DNA from: Sandaracinaceae bacterium
Lineage (GTDB): Bacteria > Myxococcota_A > Polyangia > Polyangiales > Sandaracinaceae
Reading direction: 5' to 3'
Assembly (NCBI GenBank): GCA_025056955.1
Contig: JANWYL010000122.1
Span: forward strand, 1 to 8,422
DNA length: 8,422 nucleotides
Part shown: piece by piece, positions 1-5,610 of the stretch
Layout: every line of letters starts with the position of its first letter
Numbering within the stretch: position 1 is the first letter of the stretch
Program-made: the position numbers and the translations under genes
The notes under the pieces: generated by a model
Databases searched by the model: none
The model's input: the letters and a program-made list of their open reading frames with translations, nothing else
What the model was told of the DNA's origin: nothing

Positions 1-1332
1 GCTGGTACCGACGCAGGAACTGACGCAGGAACTGATGCAGGCCAAGACGCCGGCATCGATGCAGGAAACGACGCAGGACGCGATGCAGGGCCTCCTCCTG
101 TTTGTGGCAATGGAAGGGTAGAAGCCGGGGAAGATTGTGATGATGGAAATTCGAACAATGGAGATGGGTGTTCATCAAGCTGCATGGTTGAACCAGGCTA
201 TCTCTGTGCAGGCTCTCCAAGCACTTGTTTCCGAGCAGAAGCAGAACCAAACAACACCCCTGCGCAAGCAAACCCAATCCAGTCTGGCGAGACGTGGGCA
301 GGTAGGCTCGAAGGCAGTGATGTCGATTTTTGGTCCTTCACCGTCCCAAGCGACGGCCGGAGATACGATGTGCGCATTCAAACCTTCGATGGCACAGGCA
401 GAACCTGCGAGCGCCCCCTCGATACTGTCGTGACCCTTTTTGGCACAGATGGGAGCACCGTGCTTGCTGAAAATGACGATGGAGGAGTGGGACTGTGCTC
501 CCTCATTCAACCAAGCACTCACCCTGGTGCACGCGCCCTTGGGCCAGGTACTTACTACATCAGAGTGCGTTCATATGGCGCCACAACTGGCGGTCAGTAC
601 ACCATCACCATTACGCTTACTCAATGTGGAAATGGCATGGTTGAATCAGGTGAAGGGTGTGATGACGGCAACAATGCAAACGGAGATGGTTGCTCCGAAC
701 GCTGCACAGTTGAGCCAGGATTTGTCTGCTCTGGCAGCCCAAGCACTTGCAGACGCGTCTTCGAAAGCATTGCTGCAAGCTGCGTTGACATGAGTGGTGC
801 CACAACACTCGTCATGATGGGAGATGATGTGGTTTCCAGTCGAACTGCTCTTCCCTTCACTTTCACCTTCTTTGGAATGCCGATGACCCACTTCATCGCC
901 TCATCAAATGGCTTTATCGTGCTCTTCCCATCGGACGCCGGAAGCACGTCTTCATTTCCTACAAACGCGACCAGTGTCCCCTCCACATCTCTTCCAAACA
1001 ATTACATCGCACCCTTCTGGGATGATTTGGTGCTCCAGGCGCCCGGCTTGCGTCACCTCGTCATGGGTGGAGCGGGTTCTCGACGCTGGGTGATTGAGTG
1101 GAATGCAACAATCTTTAACGTTTCTGGAACCAGTATTCGCTTCCAACTCCACCTCACCGAGAGCGGAGGCATTGAGTTCCACTACTGTGAAGCGATGGGC
1201 AATATGGATCGCTACACGGGGTCAGAGGCAACGATTGCGATTGAAAACAGTGAGGGCACTATGGGTTACAGCGCTGGCATTAACACGAGAGGAGTGGCCC
1301 AACCGATGCAAGGTTACCGCGTAAACCTTTGA
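1..1332 (+). CDS. Secreted modular cysteine-rich protein (DUF4215 / PPC / DUF4215 / beta-sandwich), 5' partial
   Basis: The reading frame is open from base 1 to the TGA at 1330-1332 and shows 443 residues; the true start is left of the window. The first ATG in frame (184) lies inside a domain, so it is not the start. In order: an xDAG linker (residues 3-30) and a PPP; a DUF4215 repeat (about 35-76: CGNG, DCDDGN, NGDGCS, EPGYLC); a bacterial pre-peptidase C-terminal (PPC) beta-domain (about 82-205: DVDFWSFTV, AENDDG, PGTYYIRV); a second DUF4215 repeat (209-250: CGNG, GCDDGN, EPGFVC); and a C-terminal beta-sandwich (about 254-443) with SSNGF, IAPFWDDL and WVIEWN, resembling nidogen-like or surface-adhesin domains. 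The many paired cysteines imply an exported, disulfide-bonded protein. Such architectures are common in Myxococcota surface or secreted proteins. No catalytic motif is visible in this part; a protease or other domain could lie upstream. Function is unknown, and a structural or adhesive role is inference. Confidence 0.9.
   Translation, partial: AGTDAGTDAGTDAGQDAGIDAGNDAGRDAGPPPVCGNGRVEAGEDCDDGNSNNGDGCSSSCMVEPGYLCAGSPSTCFRAEAEPNNTPAQANPIQSGETWAGRLEGSDVDFWSFTVPSDGRRYDVRIQTFDGTGRTCERPLDTVVTLFGTDGSTVLAENDDGGVGLCSLIQPSTHPGARALGPGTYYIRVRSYGATTGGQYTITITLTQCGNGMVESGEGCDDGNNANGDGCSERCTVEPGFVCSGSPSTCRRVFESIAASCVDMSGATTLVMMGDDVVSSRTALPFTFTFFGMPMTHFIASSNGFIVLFPSDAGSTSSFPTNATSVPSTSLPNNYIAPFWDDLVLQAPGLRHLVMGGAGSRRWVIEWNATIFNVSGTSIRFQLHLTESGGIEFHYCEAMGNMDRYTGSEATIAIENSEGTMGYSAGINTRGVAQPMQGYRVNL
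7..90 (+). repeat. 12-bp coding repeat encoding seven xDAG tetrapeptides
   Basis: Seven consecutive in-frame 12-bp units encode T-DAG three times, then QDAG, IDAG, NDAG and RDAG. An AG at bases 1-6 shows that the array continues left of the window. The DNA units are close but not identical (gac/gat gca/gcc gga/ggc plus one variable codon), so this is a degenerate coding microsatellite. Linkers of this kind usually sit between a lipoprotein signal peptide and the folded domains of myxobacterial surface proteins, so the missing N-terminus is probably not far upstream. Length variation by slippage is plausible. Confidence 0.9.
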
Positions 1333-1356
1333 TCTTCGGCCAAGTGCAAGTACACT
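1329..1356 (+). promoter_or_regulatory. Possible sigma70-type promoter for rph
   Basis: TTGATC (1329-1334) and TACACT (1351-1356) each match the -35 and -10 consensus at four of six positions and are 16 bp apart. The -35 overlaps the TGA stop of the preceding gene, and the -10 ends 10 nt before the rph ATG. No terminator-like hairpin is seen in the 34-nt gap, so read-through from the upstream gene is also possible. This is a weak match in a short gap. Confidence 0.25.
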
Positions 1357-1366
1357 CGCTTATCCG

Positions 1367-2152
1367 ATGGAAAGCTTCGCCTCCCCCTCTCCAGGAATTC
1401 GCAAAGATGGCCGAGACGCCACTGCAATCAGGCCTCTTCAACTCGAGCTCCGCGTCCAGCGCAACCCAGAAGGTTCTGCGTTGATCGCAATGGGTGGAAC
1501 GCGGGTTTTGGTTGCTGCTTCGGTCGAAGATGGCGTTCCTTCTTGGCTTCGTGGGCAGGGGCGAGGGTGGCTCAGCGCCGAATATGCGATGCATCCCCGT
1601 GCCAACCCAACGCGCCAAGAGCGCGAATGGCGCAAAGGCAAGGTGGATGGCCGCACGATGGAAATCCAGCGCTTGATTGGGCGGGCCTTGCGTGCTGCTT
1701 TGCGTCTTGAGGCGTTGGGTGAGCGCCAAATCATTGTTGATTGCGACGTGCTCGATGCAGACGGAGGAACTCGGACAGCAGCGATTAACGGCGGTTTTGT
1801 GGCCCTCGCCATGGCGCTTGAGCACTTGCGGTGCCAAGGGCTCGTATCCGGCGCCCTTCGAACCCAGGTTGCAGCCATCAGTGCGGGGTGGGTTGATGGT
1901 ACACCAATGGTTGACCTGTGCTACGAAGAAGACAGCCGGGCCCAAGTCGATCTCAACGTTGTCGCAACTGCTTCCGGAGAAATCGTTGAAATCCAAGGAA
2001 CAGCAGAGGGCGCTCCCCTTGCCCGTTCTGATTTTGACAAGCTCGTCAATCTTGCCCTCGAAGCGATGCCTGCTCTTTTCAAAGCGCAAAGGGATGCCCT
2101 TCTTTCTCTGTCGATCGACCTCGACCGATTGAGTGGTAAGGAAGCACCATGA
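1367..2152 (+). CDS. rph: Ribonuclease PH
   Basis: RNase PH is a phosphate-dependent 3'-5' exoribonuclease that trims tRNA 3' ends in the cytoplasm, releasing nucleoside diphosphates; it normally forms a hexamer ring. The 261-residue product matches the family (about 240-260 aa) along its length: RKDGRD near the N-terminus (12-17), GGTRVLVAASVEDGVP (43-58), RGQGRGW and AEYAMHPR (62-78), GRTMEIQRLIGRALRA (95-110) with the phosphate-binding arginine, DCDVLDADGGTRTA (125-138), and DLCYEEDSRAQVDLNVV (183-199) holding the conserved acidic residues. The chosen ATG adds about 11 residues before the usual RxDGR start. There is no good Shine-Dalgarno sequence, and no better start is visible. The stop overlaps the rdgB start (ATGA), and rph next to an HAM1/RdgB gene is a widespread bacterial arrangement. 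Function is assigned with high confidence; the exact start is less sure. Confidence 0.97.
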   Translation: MESFASPSPGIRKDGRDATAIRPLQLELRVQRNPEGSALIAMGGTRVLVAASVEDGVPSWLRGQGRGWLSAEYAMHPRANPTRQEREWRKGKVDGRTMEIQRLIGRALRAALRLEALGERQIIVDCDVLDADGGTRTAAINGGFVALAMALEHLRCQGLVSGALRTQVAAISAGWVDGTPMVDLCYEEDSRAQVDLNVVATASGEIVEIQGTAEGAPLARSDFDKLVNLALEAMPALFKAQRDALLSLSIDLDRLSGKEAP

Positions 2153-2808
2153 GCCAAAGGCTTCGCTGGGTCCTTGCTTCAACCAATGCGGGTAAGCTTA
2201 AGGAGTTCGAGGCCCTGCTCAAAGATCTTCCAGTGGAAGTGATCTCCCCCTCTTGCTCCCTTCCTCCGATCGAAGAGACAGGCACAAGCTACCTCGAAAA
2301 CGCCTTGATCAAAGCGCGTGCCTGGGCCCAAGCCACAGGTCTTTGCACCCTTGCTGACGACAGTGGCCTTGAAGTTGAAGCCATTGGAGGAGCGCCTGGC
2401 GTGCACTCTGCCCGCTTTGGTGGAGGAGGAGATGCTGCAGCACGCAACGCCAAGCTCCTTCGCTTGCTCCAAGATGTGCCTCTAGAGAAACGAAACGCCA
2501 AGTTTCGCTGCGTTCTTGTCCTTCTTCACCCTGCCCAACCAGAGCGTTTTCTTTGGGTAGAAGGAGAGTGCACAGGGCGCATCACCCTCTCGCCGCGAGG
2601 TGAGCATGGCTTTGGTTATGATCCGATCTTTGAGGTATCACCCCACCTGCTTTCCCTCCTACCCAACCGATCTCCTCACCAACACCTGACCTTATCCGAA
2701 CTACACCCAGAAGAAAAAAACAAAATCAGCCACCGTGCGCAGGCAGTGGCTCAACTGAAGAAACGATGGGATGAGGTGAAGGCGCTTTGTCAGGAGCAGG
2801 AAGGGTGA
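2149..2808 (+). CDS. rdgB: XTP/dITP pyrophosphatase (RdgB/HAM1 family)
   Basis: This enzyme hydrolyses non-canonical purine triphosphates (dITP, XTP, ITP) to the monophosphate and PPi, which keeps deaminated bases out of DNA and RNA. The 219-residue product carries the family signatures: STNAGKLKEF (11-20, triphosphate binding), EETGTSYLENALIKA (42-56), LADDSGLEV (69-77) with the metal-binding acidic pair, GAPGVHSARF (81-90), GFGYDPIF (154-161) and KISHRAQA (192-199, base recognition). The family is usually about 195-205 aa. The extra length is mostly a 12-residue or so insertion between GFGYDPIF and the SELHPEEK segment, plus a charged tail. The ATG overlaps the rph stop as ATGA and has an AAGGA ribosome-binding site at 2138-2142, 6 nt upstream, so coupled translation is expected. 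The last 83 bp overlap the convergent histidine-kinase gene. Confidence 0.97.
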   Translation: MSQRLRWVLASTNAGKLKEFEALLKDLPVEVISPSCSLPPIEETGTSYLENALIKARAWAQATGLCTLADDSGLEVEAIGGAPGVHSARFGGGGDAAARNAKLLRLLQDVPLEKRNAKFRCVLVLLHPAQPERFLWVEGECTGRITLSPRGEHGFGYDPIFEVSPHLLSLLPNRSPHQHLTLSELHPEEKNKISHRAQAVAQLKKRWDEVKALCQEQEG

Positions 2809-4345
2809 TCACAAATACCGTCCCTCCTCCTTCTCGGGCTTCATAACGGAGCTGCCCCTGATGGGAAAGGACTATTTGATGGGTGAGAGCAAGCCCTAAT
2901 CCAGTTCCTCCCCGCTTGGTTGAGAAAAAGCCGTCAAAAAGACGCTCACGGGCATCTTCAGGAATGCCAGGCCCCCGGTCTGCCACTCGAATCTCGATGC
3001 CCCCCACCCCCCGCTTCAACTCGATGTCAATGCGCCCCCCTTCGGGCATTGCTTCGCGGGCGTTTCTTAGCAAGTTGAGGAGGGCCTGCTTGAGTTGAGC
3101 TGCATCAACTTGCACAAGAGGAAGCCCCTCTTCTATCTCAACAACCACTGCAACTCCCGCTTCCTCCATCTCCTTCCGCACGAAGCTTACCACTTCTCGC
3201 ACAAGCTTCCCCACATCCTCTGGCTCAAGGCGAGGGGCAGGCAAGCGGGCAAGCTGGAGGTACTGCTCAGTCAGTGCCGAAAGCCTTGCAATCTCTCTCT
3301 GGATCGCACGAAGCATCTCGAGAATATGGGCTGGCATGGAATTGCCTTGGGCAAGGAGCTCTTCCTCAAGCAGCTCAGCATTGAGCTGCATGGCGTTGAG
3401 GGGATTTCGGATTTCGTGGGTGATGTGTGCGGCCATTTTGCCCATCGTGGCCAACCGCTCAAAACGCAAAAGCCGCTCTGTCGTTGCGCGTAGCTCGGCA
3501 TCGCGCACACGCAGTGCACCCACCATCTGCTCCAATTCATACGCCAATCTCCCAATCTCATCGCTGCGCTCTTGGGGCACAACCAGGGGCCGAGGAGACA
3601 AATCGCCTTGGGCCACCTCGAGCACCCGTGCTTCAAGGCGGGGCAAGGGGGATAGCAAGCGTTCTGCCCAAAGCATCACCATAAAGCCCAAAAGCAACCC
3701 AAAGGAGGCCAAAAGGCCAGTTCTCCAAGCAGCTCTTCTTTGGGCTTCTCCAGCCTCGCGACTGATCGCAGACAAGCGTTGCTGAACACCCTCGAAGGCA
3801 CGGCGCAGATCACGGTGAAGCAGCTGATCCTGCCGGCGAAGACGCTCTAAAGCTTCTTGGGCTTCCGTGCTTCCCCGACCGAGCGCCTCCAAATATCCCT
3901 CAAGCTCCTGACTTGAACCATACCTCTCCTGCACCTCCAAAAGCAAAGCCCCGATTTCAGCCAAAACAATTTTGTCCTCTTTTGAAAGCTCCATCGTTTG
4001 AATCTTGTCAAGATGTCTGAGAGCAGCCTCAATCGCCGAAGGCAATACCACCCGAACTGCCCGCTCCACCCACTCTCGTGTCAACGCCGAGTCGGGTTGG
4101 CTCATGAGCCGCGCAAGCATGGAAGCATAGGCAGATTGATCGCTTCGAGCCCGAGCGAGGGTGAGGGCAAGGGGGAGGTAGCCCTCATGAATGAGCTGGA
4201 GTTGCTGAGCGCTTCGACGATGGCTCAGCACGCTCACCCCAGAACCAATGAGAAAAATGAGCACAAGGGAAAAAATTGCAGCAAAAATCCGCTTTGGAAT
4301 CGAAAGCCGCAAACGAGGCTGGGTCTGGAGGAGAACTGAGCGCAT
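2726..4345 (-). CDS. Membrane-bound sensor histidine kinase (HAMP, HisKA, HATPase_c)
   Basis: A 539-residue two-component sensor kinase. In order: a short basic N-terminus; TM1 (about 20-40, FAAIFSLVLIFLIGSGVSVL); a mostly helical periplasmic region (about 42-205); TM2 (about 209-226); a HAMP linker (about 227-282) running into a coiled coil; the dimerisation/H-box (AAHITHEIRNPLNAM, phospho-acceptor His310); and a HATPase_c domain with N-box NLLRNAREA (Asn428), G1 DRGPGI (456-461), F-box LFDGFFSTK (469-477) and G2 GGTGLGLAL (479-487). All catalytic motifs are intact. The ATG at 4345 was preferred to one 26 codons upstream (4423) because it has a GAGGA site, avoids overlapping pfkA, and leaves a normal n-region before TM1. 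It follows pfkA by 7 nt, so it is probably co-transcribed. No response regulator lies in the window. The ligand is unknown. The last 28 or so codons lie antisense to the rdgB 3' end and fall outside the ATPase fold. Confidence 0.95.
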   Translation of the reverse strand: MRSVLLQTQPRLRLSIPKRIFAAIFSLVLIFLIGSGVSVLSHRRSAQQLQLIHEGYLPLALTLARARSDQSAYASMLARLMSQPDSALTREWVERAVRVVLPSAIEAALRHLDKIQTMELSKEDKIVLAEIGALLLEVQERYGSSQELEGYLEALGRGSTEAQEALERLRRQDQLLHRDLRRAFEGVQQRLSAISREAGEAQRRAAWRTGLLASFGLLLGFMVMLWAERLLSPLPRLEARVLEVAQGDLSPRPLVVPQERSDEIGRLAYELEQMVGALRVRDAELRATTERLLRFERLATMGKMAAHITHEIRNPLNAMQLNAELLEEELLAQGNSMPAHILEMLRAIQREIARLSALTEQYLQLARLPAPRLEPEDVGKLVREVVSFVRKEMEEAGVAVVVEIEEGLPLVQVDAAQLKQALLNLLRNAREAMPEGGRIDIELKRGVGGIEIRVADRGPGIPEDARERLFDGFFSTKRGGTGLGLALTHQIVLSHQGQLRYEAREGGGTVFVITLPAPDKAPSPHPIVSSVEPLPAHGG

Positions 4346-4349
4346 CTCA

Positions 4350-4354
4350 TCCTC
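4350..4354 (-). promoter_or_regulatory. Shine-Dalgarno site of the histidine kinase, overlapping the pfkA stop
   Basis: On the minus strand the sequence reads GTGAGGATGAG immediately before the ATG at 4345. The GAGGA core sits 4 nt from the start and shares two bases with the pfkA TGA (4355-4353). This is a classic translational-coupling geometry, and it is the main reason for choosing this kinase start over the upstream ATG at 4423. Confidence 0.7.
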
Positions 4355-5477
4355 ACAAAGCAAGCACCTTGGCCACCGCTTCCATGAGGCGAATGCGGGC
4401 TTGAACCACAGGGCTTGTTCCATCTAAAAGGGCTTTGCTTTCCTCGATCACCCGCTCAAGGGGCCATCGCGTCACCGAGCGATCACCAGTTGGAAGACCG
4501 CCAGGGATTGGTGCTTGCCAAGCCACCATCTCGCTCTTTGCTCCGTCCAAAAGCGCCTGCAGCGCAGCAAAACCCAATCGACTGGCAATCATTCGATCAA
4601 AAAAGGATGGAGCCCCCCCTCGCACCAAATGGCCAAGCACACATGAACGAATTTCAATATCTGGAAGGTGCTGCTCCACTTGTCTCTGCACCCTGCTCAC
4701 CAACTCCGATGTTGGAATCGATACACCCTCTGCCTTGAGAATCAACACCCTTTCCTTGTCACGCTCATCACCAAAGGCCTGCTGAATCACATTGACAACC
4801 CACCCAACGATCTCCTCCTCACTTTTCCCAGCCTCCCGAAAAAGCGCCGCATCAGCACAAGCAGCAACTGCCCCCGCCATGCACAGGTAACCAGACTGCC
4901 GACCCATCACTTCTACGATGAAAGCCCGACGGTGCGCTCGTGCGGTATCGCTGATCCGATCGCAAGCCTCAACGATGGTGTTGAGAGCCGTATCAACACC
5001 AATCGCCATCCCTGTGCAACCAATGTCATTATCGATGGAGGCAGGCACGCCAACAACCGCCAATCCAGTCTCGGTGTGCAAACGATACGCACCTTCAAGC
5101 GATCCGTTTCCACCGATCACGATCAACCCATCAATCCCGAGCTCTCTCGCCCGTTCCCCTGCTTTGCTGCGATAAAGAGCTTCAAAAAAGCGCTGACTTC
5201 TCCCTGAGCCAATGAAACTTCCACCAAGGGTGCCAAAACGATCCACCTCACGCATTGGGAGCAAGCCGCGGGGCGCAGAGGGGCTCGGACGGGTGAGGGG
5301 AAACGCTTTGCCATCGATCAGTCCATCCCACCCTCGCTCAAAGGCAATCACCTCAATGCCCTTCTCGGCAGCCACAAATCCAATCGCTCTCAGGGCCGTA
5401 TTCATCCCAGGCGCATCACCACCTGATGTGAGCACTCCAATCCGCACCCCAAAAAAATAACGACAGTCAACCTCCAA
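4353..5477 (-). CDS. pfkA: 6-phosphofructokinase (ATP-type signature)
   Basis: Phosphorylates fructose 6-phosphate to fructose 1,6-bisphosphate, the committed step of glycolysis. Conserved elements of the 374-residue product: RIGVLTSGGDAPGMN (12-26, nucleotide loop), GTLGGSFIGSGRS (82-94), IGGNGS (121-126), PASIDNDI (145-152, with the catalytic base Asp149), DTALNTIVEACDRISDTA (162-179), VEVMGRQSGY (188-197) and GHLVRGGAPSFFDR (282-295). Gly125 after the GGN and the absence of Lys before SIDND fit ATP rather than PPi as donor. The GGDGS motif reads GGNGS, so the usual metal-site Asp is Asn. Start: the first in-frame start is TTG 5477, with GAGGG 5 nt upstream. GTG 5447 would give the canonical MRIGVLTSGGD N-terminus but has no ribosome-binding site. 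I kept TTG, and the choice is open. It is the first gene of a probable two-gene operon with the histidine kinase. Confidence 0.95.
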   Translation of the reverse strand: MEVDCRYFFGVRIGVLTSGGDAPGMNTALRAIGFVAAEKGIEVIAFERGWDGLIDGKAFPLTRPSPSAPRGLLPMREVDRFGTLGGSFIGSGRSQRFFEALYRSKAGERARELGIDGLIVIGGNGSLEGAYRLHTETGLAVVGVPASIDNDIGCTGMAIGVDTALNTIVEACDRISDTARAHRRAFIVEVMGRQSGYLCMAGAVAACADAALFREAGKSEEEIVGWVVNVIQQAFGDERDKERVLILKAEGVSIPTSELVSRVQRQVEQHLPDIEIRSCVLGHLVRGGAPSFFDRMIASRLGFAALQALLDGAKSEMVAWQAPIPGGLPTGDRSVTRWPLERVIEESKALLDGTSPVVQARIRLMEAVAKVLAL

Positions 5478-5529
5478 CTCAACCCTCTACCCATTGGACT
5501 CCCAAAGGGACCTTGCAAACTGGAAACTC

Positions 5530-5535
5530 CTTATA
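5530..5535 (-). promoter_or_regulatory. Possible -10 element for the pfkA-kinase operon
   Basis: On the minus strand TATAAG (5535 to 5530) matches TATAAT at five of six positions and lies about 50 nt upstream of the TTG start. No convincing -35 hexamer is found 16-18 bp further upstream, so the assignment is tentative. It lies in the only intergenic region from which this operon could be transcribed. Confidence 0.25.
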
Positions 5536-5560
5536 ACGCCACGAGTAGAACCCGATTTCA

Positions 5561-5588
5561 GCATGGAAATTTGGCTTTTTTTCCATGC
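5561..5588. promoter_or_regulatory. Perfect 9-bp inverted repeat in the divergent intergenic region
   Basis: GCATGGAAA (5561-5569) and TTTCCATGC (5580-5588) are exact reverse complements separated by a 10-nt T-rich spacer. The element lies between pfkA (minus) and the RCC1 lipoprotein gene (plus), ending 22 nt before the latter's ATG. The GCATGC hexamer follows at 5587-5592 and recurs at 5609-5614. No U-tract follows on either strand, so it is not a good intrinsic terminator. An operator for a dimeric regulator of one or both divergent genes is the simplest reading; a 5'-end RNA hairpin is the alternative. Confidence 0.5.
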
Positions 5589-5598
5589 ATGCTTTGCT

Positions 5599-5604
5599 TA
5601 AGAT
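5599..5604 (+). promoter_or_regulatory. Candidate -10 box 6 nt before the RCC1 gene start
   Basis: TAAGAT matches TATAAT at four of six positions. It ends exactly 6 nt before the ATG at 5611, so initiation at the usual distance would start the mRNA at or next to the A of the ATG. There is no Shine-Dalgarno sequence in the 20 nt before the start, which fits a leaderless transcript. No good -35 is seen (a T-rich tract occupies the position). It shares this geometry with the box at 7416-7421. Confidence 0.35.
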
Positions 5605-5610
5605 TCGAGC

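Noticed and set aside
1..96. CRISPR-like or satellite array
   Set aside because: The short regular 12-bp units are in frame and encode xDAG linkers continuous with a protein; there are no spacers.
1280..2182. 300-codon minus-strand open frame opposite rph
   Set aside because: It is a shadow of the clearly identified RNase PH gene; the translation has no domain or signal and spans the intergenic gap.
4346..4423. Upstream ATG giving the histidine kinase 26 more residues
   Set aside because: It overlaps the 3' end of pfkA, has no ribosome-binding site, and places an unlikely segment before TM1; the ATG at 4345 has a GAGGA site.
4668..5207. 179-codon plus-strand open frame opposite pfkA
   Set aside because: It lies wholly antisense to conserved phosphofructokinase motifs, and its translation shows no recognisable domain.
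4353..5477. PPi-dependent phosphofructokinase
   Set aside because: PPi enzymes usually have Asp after the GGD and Lys before TIDND; here those positions are Gly and Ala, which favours ATP despite the Asn substitution.
5513..5537. TTGCAA…TATAAC as a plus-strand promoter
   Set aside because: The spacer is only 13 bp, too short for sigma70, and the elements do not fit the sigma54 -24/-12 spacing.
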